Assembly: GCA_020435995.1 (NCBI GenBank)
Contig: JAGQYO010000001.1
Coordinates: 124,001-188,000, forward strand
Length of the DNA stretch: 64,000 nucleotides
Reading direction: 5' to 3'
DNA from: Flavobacteriales bacterium
GTDB taxonomy: Bacteria; Bacteroidota; Bacteroidia; Flavobacteriales_G; Salibacteraceae
Below are positions 44,710 through 53,429 of the stretch, one piece after another. The notes under the pieces were generated by a model. The model did no database searches, was not told the DNA's origin, and saw only the letters and a program-made list of their open reading frames with translations. Made by a program: the position numbers and the translations under genes. Every line of letters starts with the position of its first letter. Position 1 is the first letter of the stretch.

Positions 44710-45513
44710 TCAATACTTAATCAGTGTTTGATTGCTCAGATCGTTTTTACCATCAGAGTACGAAATGAAATAAATTCCATTATCGAGTTCGCTTAAATCG
44801 GCTTTTGAGTTTCCAGTAAAAATTTCGATTTGTTTCACAAGCCTACCAGAAGTCGCAACTACCTTTACTACGCCTGCCTCAGAGCTAGTGAAGTTTAATG
44901 CACCGCGTGTGGGGTTCGGGTAAAATTTGAAACCCTTGTGTGCGGCAACTTGGCTAATTCCAGTTTCAACACCTTTTTCTTTTATTTCCATACTAAAAAC
45001 CTGGATCTCATCACCGCTTGTCATACCATTGTTGTTGGAAGCGTTTCCAGACACATAAAAATGTATGGTTCCTGTGTTGGCGGCTGGTGCCGTCCATTTG
45101 AAAGGCCAAGTTTTAGATCCCCCACTACCATTTACTTGGTTACCAGCATGAGAAATATATTTTCCTGTATTTGAAACAACTGTTCCAGCACCGCCTGAGG
45201 TTAATGTGCCCACCTTACTGCCATCACTCGCCTGTGCCGAAAATTGAAAACCAAAAACCGAACTAGAGGATTTTGATACTACTACGCTCACATTGTATTC
45301 TTTACCCGGTTCGTAACCAGTAGACGGAATATCATGAGAAATCATGTTGGATCCAGCTATGCTAGATGTGCCATGACACCCAGAAATAGCGCAAGATTTT
45401 CCATCTGTGGGAGAGCCCGTGTGGCCCTCCGGTGGCGCCTTCGAGGCGTAAGACATTATCAAGATTCCCATGATTGCAAGTGGGATAATTTTATAAAATA
45501 CGCTATGAACCAT
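44710..45513 (-). CDS. Choice-of-anchor-V/Reeler-like protein with T9SS type A sorting domain
   Basis: A 267-residue exported protein. After the signal peptide comes PPEGHTGSPTDGKSCAISGC followed by H, a cysteine-containing module like those at the start of 'choice-of-anchor V' domains in which GxxCxxCH-type pairs occur. A beta-rich Reeler-like region (EPGKEYNVSVVVSKSSSSVF, then GFQFSAQASDGS, WPFKWTAPAANTGTIHFYVS) follows. The final about 75 residues (GFKFYPNPTRGALNFTSSEA, VKVVATSGRLVKQIEI, DLSELDNGIYFISYSDG, QTLIKY) are a T9SS type A C-terminal signal. Secreted or surface-attached; ligand unknown. ATG 45513. Confidence 0.86.
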   Translation of the reverse strand: MVHSVFYKIIPLAIMGILIMSYASKAPPEGHTGSPTDGKSCAISGCHGTSSIAGSNMISHDIPSTGYEPGKEYNVSVVVSKSSSSVFGFQFSAQASDGSKVGTLTSGGAGTVVSNTGKYISHAGNQVNGSGGSKTWPFKWTAPAANTGTIHFYVSGNASNNNGMTSGDEIQVFSMEIKEKGVETGISQVAAHKGFKFYPNPTRGALNFTSSEAGVVKVVATSGRLVKQIEIFTGNSKADLSELDNGIYFISYSDGKNDLSNQTLIKY

Positions 45514-45648
45514 ATCTCTTATTTTAAGATAACAATATTAAATACTGGCGGATGAATACAATTGTACTATCCGGTTTGTTTATGGTACTTTTTAGGTAAC
45601 CAATATGACAAAGGACGAGAAAGGTAACCTAATGAGTTGGGCTTGACT

Positions 45649-46656
45649 TTACTTTTCTCTATAAATCACCTCAAGCATCGTGATCCCTACTGCCGATAAT
45701 GTTGATTTATCAATTATCTCCATATTGTCCGAATGACGATGATGAAAGTGTCCGAAATCTCTTTTGAAAGGGTGGTAGTGGATAATGTCAATCGACGGAA
45801 TTCCAGCATTTTCACTCACTGGTACATGGTCATCAGTGATGCCACCTCTGGTTACTTCATTTATAAAGTATTTTCCATATCCAAGTTTTTTTGCAAAATA
45901 CCAAACTTGGTCAACCAATTTTGCATTGTATCTAATCGATCCAGCTTCTCTCGGGAATACCGCATCTTTCGCCCCCACCATATCAAGCAAGATGCCATAC
46001 CGGGCAGTGTAATTCTCCTGATGTAGGTTTTTGCTCCAATATTGAGAACCTAGGCACCAAGTATCGCCATTTTGTCCTTTCATTAGCCCAGAGGGTTGAC
46101 CATAATCCTCGGCATCAAAAAATATAATGTCAATTCCAATGGTTGGCTTTAGTGAATCTAAACCAATGAGTCTTGCGAGCTCCATTAACACACCAACCCC
46201 TGATGCGCCATCGTTGGCACCTAGAATTGGTTTCGACTGGTCCTTATCATCTCTATCAGCAAAAGGACGGGTGTCCCAATGTGCAAACAGTAAAATTCGT
46301 TCTGGATTTCCGGGGTTAAAACTGGAAATAATGTTTTGAATAGGCAATTTATTCCCGTCAAAAGCGGTCACAGTTGTTTTTTGGATTTGGACTTCCCAAC
46401 CAAAACTTTTCATTTTGGAAGTTAAATATTTGGCACAAGCAGCATGAGAAGCCATACCCGCCACTCGAGGACCAAATTCGACCTGCCTGGCGATGTACTC
46501 GTAGGCACTATCCGGCGAAAAAACGGGCTTGGCAACTGGTGTAAAAGGGGCTGAAACTACCTTTTGAACAGGCTTTGGAGCTGGAGCATCTTCCGAACAA
46601 GTAATGAATAATGAAGAGACAAATGCCAGAAATAAGATTTTTTTTAACCAATCCAT
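45649..46656 (-). CDS. M28-family zinc peptidase / glutaminyl-cyclase-like lipoprotein
   Basis: A 335-residue lipoprotein (lipobox VSSLFITCSEDA). The zinc-site plan of M28 and glutaminyl cyclases is visible: LLFAHWDTRPFADRDD, LGANDGASGVGVLMELARL, IDIIFFDAEDYGQ, and RGGITDDHVPVSENAGIPSI with HYHPFKRDFGHFHHRHSDNM at the end. Glutaminyl cyclases convert N-terminal glutamine to pyroglutamate; aminopeptidases of M28 remove residues. The sequence looks closer to the cyclase branch (YFAKKLGYG...DDHVP) but I cannot decide. One-base overlap (TAATG) couples it to the upstream threonine dehydrogenase gene. Confidence 0.85.
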   Translation of the reverse strand: MDWLKKILFLAFVSSLFITCSEDAPAPKPVQKVVSAPFTPVAKPVFSPDSAYEYIARQVEFGPRVAGMASHAACAKYLTSKMKSFGWEVQIQKTTVTAFDGNKLPIQNIISSFNPGNPERILLFAHWDTRPFADRDDKDQSKPILGANDGASGVGVLMELARLIGLDSLKPTIGIDIIFFDAEDYGQPSGLMKGQNGDTWCLGSQYWSKNLHQENYTARYGILLDMVGAKDAVFPREAGSIRYNAKLVDQVWYFAKKLGYGKYFINEVTRGGITDDHVPVSENAGIPSIDIIHYHPFKRDFGHFHHRHSDNMEIIDKSTLSAVGITMLEVIYREK

Positions 46657-47597
46657 TATTTGACCCTGTCTTTCAGGTTTTCAATCATATTGGAAACCAA
46701 TCCTTTTAGATCATATTTTTCCTTCCAACCCCAATGATCGCGGGCTTCTGCATCATTAATGCTGGCTGGCCACGAATTCGCAATTTGTTGTCTAAAATCT
46801 GGATGGTATTCAATTTCAAAAGTGGGAATGTGTTTTTTGATTTCAGCTGCAATTTCTTCAGGAGTAAAGCTCATAGCCGAAATGTTGTAGCTGGTTCTCA
46901 GTTTAACCTGTTCGGCAGGTTTTTCCATGATGGTTCGGGTAGCTCGAATAGCATCTTCCATGTGCATCATGGGGAGAGCTGTTGTCTCGGATAAAAAGCA
47001 ATTATACTTTTCACCTCGCAGTGCAGAGTAAAAAATATCTACCGCGTAGTCGGTTGTACCACCGCCCGGCATACTTTTCCAGCCGATGAGGCCAGGGTAG
47101 CGCACACCTCGAACGTCCACGCCATATTTCTGATGATAATATTGGTTCCACATCTCGCCAGCCAATTTTCCTATTCCGTAAACAGTATTGGGTTCAATTA
47201 TGGTTTTTTGAGGTGTGTCAAATCGAGGTGTAGTAGGGCCAAACACGGCAATGGAGCTTGGCCAAAATATTTTATTGATATGTCCTTCTTTTGCTAGGTT
47301 TAACACGTTGAACTGTCCGTCGATAGTGAGGTTCCATCCCAATACAGGGTTTTTTTCGGCAGTGGCAGACAATAAGGCGGCGAGGTTATAAATTTGAGTA
47401 ATTCCATGTTTTTTAACCACAGAAAGAAGTGCCTCTTTGTCCATTACATCGAGCACTTCAAATTTACCTTCGAAATTCTCAGGTTTTCTTACATCGGAAG
47501 CAATCACCCGATCGGCACCAAAATCGGCTTTAAGTGATTCAACCAATTCTTGTCCCACCTGGCCAAGCGAACCAACTACTAAAATATTCTCTACCAT
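46656..47597 (-). CDS. NAD-dependent L-threonine 3-dehydrogenase, epimerase type
   Basis: A 313-residue short-chain dehydrogenase with the NAD-binding NILVVGSLGQVGQELVESL, the NLAALLSATAEKNP region, the PSSIAVFGPTTPRFDTPQ segment, the catalytic Tyr-Lys in VYGIGKLAGEMWNQYY and the downstream RYPGLIGWKSMPGGGTTDYA. These features match the UDP-galactose-epimerase-like threonine dehydrogenases of Bacteroidota rather than a sugar epimerase, which would lack the GGGTTDYA motif. The product 2-amino-3-oxobutyrate is split to glycine and acetyl-CoA by a ligase not present here. ATG 47597. Confidence 0.88.
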   Translation of the reverse strand: MVENILVVGSLGQVGQELVESLKADFGADRVIASDVRKPENFEGKFEVLDVMDKEALLSVVKKHGITQIYNLAALLSATAEKNPVLGWNLTIDGQFNVLNLAKEGHINKIFWPSSIAVFGPTTPRFDTPQKTIIEPNTVYGIGKLAGEMWNQYYHQKYGVDVRGVRYPGLIGWKSMPGGGTTDYAVDIFYSALRGEKYNCFLSETTALPMMHMEDAIRATRTIMEKPAEQVKLRTSYNISAMSFTPEEIAAEIKKHIPTFEIEYHPDFRQQIANSWPASINDAEARDHWGWKEKYDLKGLVSNMIENLKDRVK

Positions 47598-47749
47598 AAT
47601 AAATTCTCAATGGAGCGCAAATGTATTAAAGTGGGATGGATATAAAGGGGCGAGTTATGAGTTCTTATGTTTCCAGCTTGGCATTAATAAGTGCTTCATT
47701 TCTTTATCTGAATAGGAAACTCACAACTCGCATCAAAAAATTCTTTTTC

Positions 47750-48790
47750 CTACTTCATTTTCGAGGAAACTTCTCCTGTAAGTGTAGCCAAAAAAGTAAC
47801 AATAGATGCAGCATCAGCTTCACTCAACTTTTTGTTATTCTGCAACTTTGCCATTATGATCACAGCTTTGTTTAAGTCACTTACACTACCATCATGAAAG
47901 TAGGGATAGGTTTTTTCAATATTTCGTAAACTCGGCACCTTAAAAAAGTATTTGTCTGATTCGCTACCTGACTCCGTGAATATTCCCATATCAATAGGGT
48001 TACTGCCTGTGAGTTCCCAATAGTTCCCAAAAAGCCCAAACTTCTGATACTGGTTGCCTCCAAATAAAGGCCCGTTGTGGCATGTAATACAGCCAGTATT
48101 GATAAAAAGCTCTAAGCCTTTTTTCTCAACAGCGTTGAGTGCGCTTTCATCGCCCACTATGTAATTATCAAATTTTGAAGGTGTAATTAATGTTCTTTCG
48201 AAGGCGCCGATCGCATTTTGAAGGTTATCATAGGAGATGCCCTTGGTATTTGGAAATGCTTTAGCAAACAAGCTTTTATACTCTGGAATTTGGGACAATC
48301 GTTTTTCCATGAATTCCTCCGAAGGAATATTCATTTCAATGGGATTTAAAATAGGCCCACCAGCTTGTTCTTCCACGTCAGCTGCTCTGCCATCCCAAAA
48401 TTGAGCAATGTGAAATGCTGCATTCATAACGGTTGGCGAGTTTCGGGCCCCATTTTTTCCTTCATCTCCAGGGGAGGTTGCCAAGTTGTCAACTCCGTAC
48501 GTATCCAAATTATGACAGCTGTTACAGCTTATGGTTCCATCCTTCGAAAGCCGTTTATCAAAAAACAATTTTTTGCCAAGAGCGATTTTTTCTGGGCTAA
48601 GTGGGTTAGTGGCCGAGGGCGCCTCCTTTGGCAAGGGACCAAAGTAATTTTGAGCACGCGTAAGCAGGCTTTCAGCCTCTTGGGCAACTTCCTGATTGAG
48701 GCTAACTTTTTTTTCTTCTTTTACATCTTGGTTTCCGCCACAAGAAGCAAAAAGCGCTAAAGACAACAGGCCGACAAATGTATTTTTCAT
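47750..48790 (-). CDS. Di-haem cytochrome c peroxidase/MauG-family lipoprotein
   Basis: From ATG 48790 the product has 346 residues and a lipobox (LLSLALFASCGGN). Two CxxCH haem-binding sites are present: ISCNSCHNLDTYGVDNLATS near residue 90 and TGCITCHNGPLFGGNQY near residue 240. Also visible are FFDKRLSKDGT, RNSPTVMNAAFH, QFWDGRAADVEEQAGGPIL and PYFHDGSVSDLNKAV, the family's conserved segments. It reduces hydrogen peroxide or oxidises a partner in the periplasm. The frame continues to 48898 but that region lies close to the divergent promoter and lacks the lipobox at the N-terminus. Confidence 0.92.
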   Translation of the reverse strand: MKNTFVGLLSLALFASCGGNQDVKEEKKVSLNQEVAQEAESLLTRAQNYFGPLPKEAPSATNPLSPEKIALGKKLFFDKRLSKDGTISCNSCHNLDTYGVDNLATSPGDEGKNGARNSPTVMNAAFHIAQFWDGRAADVEEQAGGPILNPIEMNIPSEEFMEKRLSQIPEYKSLFAKAFPNTKGISYDNLQNAIGAFERTLITPSKFDNYIVGDESALNAVEKKGLELFINTGCITCHNGPLFGGNQYQKFGLFGNYWELTGSNPIDMGIFTESGSESDKYFFKVPSLRNIEKTYPYFHDGSVSDLNKAVIIMAKLQNNKKLSEADAASIVTFLATLTGEVSSKMK

Positions 48791-48885
48791 AATTTGTAAA
48801 GGGTATAAAATTAAACTCCAAAAGTATAATTTCGAAGCAGGAATATTTGTGACCAAATGCACGTACTCAAAATTGATAATTATCA

Positions 48886-48916
48886 TTGCAGTCGACAACT
48901 AACAAAAATAGATTTG
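48886..48916 (+). promoter_or_regulatory. Promoter of homogentisate dioxygenase gene
   Basis: TTG at 48886-48888, a 20-base spacer and TAGATTTG at 48909-48916 fit the Bacteroidota consensus; the ATG follows at 48936. The intervening sequence starts with a dyad (TGATAATTATCA, 48874-48885), directly before the TTG. Confidence 0.72.
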
Positions 48917-48935
48917 CGGACTAAAAATTAAACAC

Positions 48936-50090
48936 ATGCCCTTTTATCACAAGCTAGGTAAGTTTCCTAAGAAACGCCACGTAACCTTTAGAAAAGAGAA
49001 CGGCGAACTGTATTCAGAAGAACTATTCGGAACCATTGGTTTTGATGGAATGTCCTCACTCATTTATCATTGCCATCGCCCCACAATGGTAAAAAGTATA
49101 GGTGAAGGAAAAGACGTTTCCCCAAAAGCTGTTATTACAAACAATGTGCGAGCACAGCGGTTTCGGGGATTCGAAATAGATCCTGTTGCTGATCAATTGG
49201 AGGCGCGTGTTCCGGTTTTGTTCAATGGAGACGTTAGTATTGTATTGGCATCACCTGCAAATAGAACTGAAGATTATTTCTATAAAAATGGGGATGCCGA
49301 TGAAATAATTTTCATTCACAAAGGTTCGGGTACCCTAAGAACCATGTTGGGAAATATTGAGTTTTCCTACGGTGACTACTTAGTCTTACCTCGAGGCATT
49401 ATCTACAAAATGGATTTCGATACTTCAGATAACCGTTTGTTTATTACCGAATCAAAACAGCCAGTGCATACGCCTAAAAGATATAGAAACTGGTTTGGTC
49501 AGCATTTAGAACATTCGCCTTATTGTGAACGCGATATTCGCCCGCCGGCGAATTTAGAAACCCACGACGAATTGGGTGATTTTGTGGTAAAAGTGAAAAA
49601 GGAAGGAATTATATATGACTTTACCTATGCCGCACATCCATTTGGCGTCGTAGGTTGGGATGGTTATCATTTTCCCTATGCTTTTTCTATTCACGAATTT
49701 GAACCAATTACAGGTAGAATTCACTTGCCACCACCTATTCACCAAACATTTGAAAGTTCAACATTTGTAATTTGTTCTTTTGTACCTCGCTTGTACGACT
49801 ATCACCCTGATTCTATTCCTGCACCATATAACCACAGCAATATTGACGCTGAAGAAGTGCTTTATTATGTAGATGGTGATTTTATGAGCAGAAATGACAT
49901 TGCTCCGGGCCACATAACGCTACACCCTGGTGGAACAACGCATGGACCTCACCCTGGTGCAGCAGAACGAAGCATTGGAAAAACAGAAACTGGTGAATTG
50001 GCTGTTATGGTGGACACATTTAAACCTCTACAAATTACTGAGCAGGCGGTTGCTATATCTGATAAGGATTACTATAAATCTTGGTTGTAA
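48936..50090 (+). CDS. hmgA: Homogentisate 1,2-dioxygenase
   Basis: A 384-residue cupin-fold iron enzyme opening homogentisate to maleylacetoacetate. Landmarks are FYKNGDADEIIFIHKGSG, the VLPRGIIYKMDF strand, GWDGYHFPYAFSIHEFEPI, PIHQTFESSTFVICSFVPR with YDYHPDSIPAPYNHSN, and the iron-binding HPGGTTHGPHPGA with its glutamate at AEEVLYYVDGDF. Length is that of the Bacteroidota type. With the hpd gene downstream it forms the two ring-degrading steps of tyrosine breakdown; fumarylacetoacetate hydrolase and maleylacetoacetate isomerase are not in the window. Own promoter at 48886. Confidence 0.94.
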   Translation: MPFYHKLGKFPKKRHVTFRKENGELYSEELFGTIGFDGMSSLIYHCHRPTMVKSIGEGKDVSPKAVITNNVRAQRFRGFEIDPVADQLEARVPVLFNGDVSIVLASPANRTEDYFYKNGDADEIIFIHKGSGTLRTMLGNIEFSYGDYLVLPRGIIYKMDFDTSDNRLFITESKQPVHTPKRYRNWFGQHLEHSPYCERDIRPPANLETHDELGDFVVKVKKEGIIYDFTYAAHPFGVVGWDGYHFPYAFSIHEFEPITGRIHLPPPIHQTFESSTFVICSFVPRLYDYHPDSIPAPYNHSNIDAEEVLYYVDGDFMSRNDIAPGHITLHPGGTTHGPHPGAAERSIGKTETGELAVMVDTFKPLQITEQAVAISDKDYYKSWL

Positions 50091-50136
50091 TCAATTGCTC
50101 ATTGGTGTGCCTCTAATTTTGCTCTGGAGATAATAG

Positions 50137-50391
50137 CGTTTTGTGATAAGCCAGATTAAAAAATGAAAGTTTGCGGTTAGTAATCAGGTAATTCGTTCGG
50201 GAATATCAATTGGAGCAAATTTGCGGGGAGCGCAAGGGGCAGAGAGTAATAGAGAAATTATTCATAAGAAGAGGATCTCATTGAAAGAAGCGGAAGGAAC
50301 AAATTATTGGTTATCCCTTTGTAATTTAGCGGAAGAATATCCAAGACAGAAAGGTTTATTAGATAAAAGCGTAGAGCTAATAAAATATTAA
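50137..50391 (+). pseudogene. Remnant of a four-helix-bundle (23S rRNA-intervening-sequence) protein gene
   Basis: The interval between hmgA and hpd (50091-50470, 380 bases) holds no intact gene. In one frame 50167-50391 reads KFAVSNQVIRSGISIGANLR followed by GAQGAESNREIIHKKR, ISLKEAEGTNYWLSL and ends LDKSVELIKY. This matches the family pattern 'S-x-Q-L-L-R-S-x-x-S-I-x-A-N-x-x-E-A...K...AL-K-E-A-x-E-T-x-Y-W-L'. TGA at 50164 and TAG at 50134 interrupt the frame before it, and the first helix is reduced to about ten residues, so I judge it an N-terminally truncated pseudogene. Intact members occur as small mobile-looking ORFs in many Bacteroidota genomes. After it, 50392-50470 is plain AT-rich leader. 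Confidence 0.72.
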
Positions 50392-50470
50392 ATACAATAG
50401 TTCATTCCTCAAAGTGAATACGTATCTCACATTGAAAATTGAACAATTGAGAATAGAAAATTGAATCAAA

Positions 50471-51631
50471 ATGGCAAAAGAAATTAAAAACGTAGAGTAC
50501 GGATTAGAAAAAATATTTGAGGGGGCACAAGATTTTTTACCCTTACTGGGAACTGATTATGTTGAGTTTTATGTTGGAAATGCCAAACAAGCAGCGCACT
50601 TTTATAAATCAGCTTTTGGATTTCAATCTTACGCATACAAAGGAATGGAAACTGGAAGCAAGGAGTCTGTATCCTATGTTGTAAGTCAAGATAAGATCAA
50701 ACTTATATTGACTACCCCATTAAACTCAAAATCAGAAATTAACGATCATATTGTTAAACACGGTGATGGTGTAAAAGTGATTGCACTTTGGGTAGAGGAT
50801 GCTAAAAAAGCTTGGGAAGAGACTACTTCTAGAGGAGCCAAGTCTTACATGGAACCCACTGTAGAGTCAGATGAAAACGGTGAAGTAGTTCGCGCTGGTA
50901 TTTATACCTATGGCGAGACCATCCACATGTTCGTTGAAAGAAAAAACTACCACGGAAAGTTTTTGCCGCAATTTGTAGAATGGAAGTCGGATTACAACCC
51001 CGAACCAACTGGTCTAAAATTTATTGACCATATGGTTGGTAATGTAGGTTGGGGAGAAATGGATATCTGGGTGAAATGGTACGAGGATGTAATGGGCTTT
51101 GAAAACTTCCTTTCTTTTGATGACAAGCAAATTCATACCGAATACTCGGCCTTGATGAGTAAGGTGATGAGCAATGGAAATGGGAGGATTAAATTTCCGA
51201 TTAACGAACCTGCTAAAGCCGCTAAAAAATCTCAAATAGAAGAATATTTAGATTTTTATGAAGGTCCAGGAGTACAGCATATTGCTGTTGCTACAAACGA
51301 CATTATTGAAACAGTAACGCAATTAAGGGCCAGAGGAATTGAATTTTTAAGCACTCCGCCTGAAGAGTATTACAAGGCTGTTCCAAAGCGATTAGCAGAT
51401 CATAACCATGAGTTAGCAGAGGACATTGAAAAGCTAAAAAGTCTAGGTATCATGATAGATGCAGACGAAGAGGGGTACTTGCTTCAGATATTCACCAAAC
51501 CTGTTGAGGATCGCCCCACCCTATTTTTTGAGATCATCCAACGAATGGGTGCGAGAGGTTTTGGCGCAGGAAATTTCAAAGCGCTTTTTGAGTCTATCGA
51601 AAGAGAGCAAGAGAAAAGAGGAACGCTTTAG
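50471..51631 (+). CDS. hpd: 4-hydroxyphenylpyruvate dioxygenase
   Basis: A 386-residue iron(II) enzyme converting 4-hydroxyphenylpyruvate to homogentisate. Two VOC-type modules are visible: GTDYVEFYVGNAKQAAHFYK in the first; in the second the iron ligands lie in LKFIDHMVGNVGWGEMD (His), GPGVQHIAVATNDIIETV (His) and FFEIIQRMG (Glu). The C-terminal RMGARGFGAGNFKALFESI helix is diagnostic. It supplies the substrate for HmgA, encoded 380 bases upstream on the same strand. Ends in a clear terminator. Confidence 0.95.
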   Translation: MAKEIKNVEYGLEKIFEGAQDFLPLLGTDYVEFYVGNAKQAAHFYKSAFGFQSYAYKGMETGSKESVSYVVSQDKIKLILTTPLNSKSEINDHIVKHGDGVKVIALWVEDAKKAWEETTSRGAKSYMEPTVESDENGEVVRAGIYTYGETIHMFVERKNYHGKFLPQFVEWKSDYNPEPTGLKFIDHMVGNVGWGEMDIWVKWYEDVMGFENFLSFDDKQIHTEYSALMSKVMSNGNGRIKFPINEPAKAAKKSQIEEYLDFYEGPGVQHIAVATNDIIETVTQLRARGIEFLSTPPEEYYKAVPKRLADHNHELAEDIEKLKSLGIMIDADEEGYLLQIFTKPVEDRPTLFFEIIQRMGARGFGAGNFKALFESIEREQEKRGTL

Positions 51632-51652
51632 TTGCTCACTGATATTAAATTA

Positions 51653-51682
51653 AAAGTTCAGAAGTTTCTGGACTTTTTTTTG
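51653..51682 (+). terminator. Terminator of hpd
   Basis: AGTTCAGA (51656-51663) pairs with TCTGGACT (51668-51675), one G-T pair, loop AGTT, followed by a T-run to 51682. Confidence 0.88.
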
Positions 51683-51869
51683 TCAACTAAAGGGCTTGAT
51701 ATTCAAATGAATTTATGACGGGCTACCCGAAAGAGGCAAAGAATACATTGGCCAATTGTCATCGTGTGGACACAAGTAATATTTACTTTACTTTAGTGCC
51801 TCAATCTACTAGTTGTAATACCGTAACATTTAGTTGGTTTCGAATTTTTAATTGAAAAGATAAGCTTTA

Positions 51870-53393
51870 ATGAGAAGATACCTAAATCTTGGTTTACTGA
51901 TTCTAATGTTTTGCCCATCATATCTCTTTTCGCAGTTAGGAAAAGACATTACCGATATTACTTATAGGCGAAGCTCGCTTCACACAATGCTCATAGAGTC
52001 GGGTGCCTACCCAATGAAAGATACAGTTGAAAACGTTTTTTACGAAGCACCTTTTCCAGAAAAGTACAACAACCACACAGTTGGCCGCAAATCCTTCGAT
52101 CCGAGTAAATATGGTGGTACATTGGGAGTGGAAAATCCGGATTTTGATAAAAAAGCAGCAAAATCAAAGTCTGCAGGTAACCCCGAAGATCAAAAGGCAA
52201 TTGAAAATTATCTTGAGCAGGAGGCCATTGCGAGACAAATGATAGCCAAGTGGTTTAATCGCTCGCCAAATGGATCTTTTGATATGAATCTAATTGGCGA
52301 AAGAGGTTCGTACAACGCTTCAGAAATGGAGGCCAAAATTGCGGAAGGCTCTGTCCGGGGGGTAGCATCTTTAGCTGATGCAGGTGAGGAATTGATCAAA
52401 AACACCTTTGTGGTGGTCACCAAACTAAATTTTGTAAAAAACGAGCCGTTTGCCAGAGCAATACGTGATGCGGGGCTAATTTCGGCTAATCAAATCGAAA
52501 ATGAGCTTGGAAGGGACTTAGCCATTGCTGCGGCTGAAACTTTTTATGCACTTACAAAAGATGGATATACTGCACTCGCCGTTGCATACTTGTACCAATT
52601 AGAGTGGGATGAGGAAACTGCAGCTATATTTTACCAAGACTATTGGGTGAGTGAAGCTAATTGGGACAAGAACCGGGTTGCTGCTTTTGATACGTCTAAA
52701 ATTTTTAAAATGAAATTTGTTGGTGCGGAGAAGGCATCAAGTATAGTAGCTATAAGTGCAGGTAAATCCATGAACGAAATCATTCATTTGGCCACTATTA
52801 GAAACATTGACAACATGTATGTGAAACTGCAAAAGAAATACGATGTCTTTAAAACAAAAACCCCTCTTTATTCTGTTGACCCCCTTGCAGCTAAAATTGG
52901 ATTAAAAGAGGGTGTTAAAGGAGGTGATAAATTTGAAGTACTGGAACAAACCATCGACTCAAAAACAGGTAAAACTAAGTATGTGAGTAAGGGTAAAATC
53001 ACAGTGGACCGTAAGAAAATATGGGATAACCGATATAATGCTGGGGAAGAAATTAGTGTTATCGAAGTAGAAGACGAACCCGCAGAATCAGATTCTGCAG
53101 TAGTAGCTTCAAACGCCATGCTCGCTGGTGGCGATGATGATGACGTTGTGATTGAACCAGAGCCAAACGCTGCTATGGCTGGAGGCGATGATGATGATGT
53201 GGTTGTACTTGGCACAGATAGTGCTAATGCGGGCGGCAACAATAACAATGAAGTTGTGAGTAATGGAAAAGAAACAGCCGTTATTAAGGAAGAAACACAA
53301 GATGAGGTTGTTCAGCCTAAGCTCAACATGACCTATTTTAAAGGAGGAAGTAAAAAATATTATCCAGGAATGCTCATCAGACAAGTAAAATAA
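51870..53393 (+). CDS. Exported protein, first gene of a four-gene conserved unit, unknown function
   Basis: A 507-residue protein with signal peptide (LLILMFCPSYLFSQ). The mature part has FVVVTKLNFVKNEPFARAIR, AVAYLYQLEWDEETAAIFYQ, IRNIDNMYVKLQKKYDVFKT, KTPLYSVDPLAAKIGLKEGV and KGGDKFEVLEQTIDSKTGKT, then an acidic low-complexity stretch (about residues 415-465: GGDDDDVV twice, then GGNNNNEVV), and an end FKGGSKKYYPGMLIRQVK. I remember the segments around KLQ.YDVFKTKTPLY and KYYPGMLIRQ from unnamed Bacteroidota proteins, so the family is widespread but uncharacterised. The last motif with its positive charges could lie at the outer membrane. Three more exported genes follow with gaps of 36, 27 and 16 bases. 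Confidence 0.82.
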   Translation: MRRYLNLGLLILMFCPSYLFSQLGKDITDITYRRSSLHTMLIESGAYPMKDTVENVFYEAPFPEKYNNHTVGRKSFDPSKYGGTLGVENPDFDKKAAKSKSAGNPEDQKAIENYLEQEAIARQMIAKWFNRSPNGSFDMNLIGERGSYNASEMEAKIAEGSVRGVASLADAGEELIKNTFVVVTKLNFVKNEPFARAIRDAGLISANQIENELGRDLAIAAAETFYALTKDGYTALAVAYLYQLEWDEETAAIFYQDYWVSEANWDKNRVAAFDTSKIFKMKFVGAEKASSIVAISAGKSMNEIIHLATIRNIDNMYVKLQKKYDVFKTKTPLYSVDPLAAKIGLKEGVKGGDKFEVLEQTIDSKTGKTKYVSKGKITVDRKKIWDNRYNAGEEISVIEVEDEPAESDSAVVASNAMLAGGDDDDVVIEPEPNAAMAGGDDDDVVVLGTDSANAGGNNNNEVVSNGKETAVIKEETQDEVVQPKLNMTYFKGGSKKYYPGMLIRQVK

Positions 53394-53429
53394 AGATTAG
53401 AATAACCCCAAAAATTAAAATGTAGAATT

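Noticed and set aside
45590-45635. Repeated AGGTAACC in the intergenic region after the M28 peptidase
   Set aside because: Two 8-base direct copies about 24 bases apart only; not an inverted repeat and no link to a promoter.
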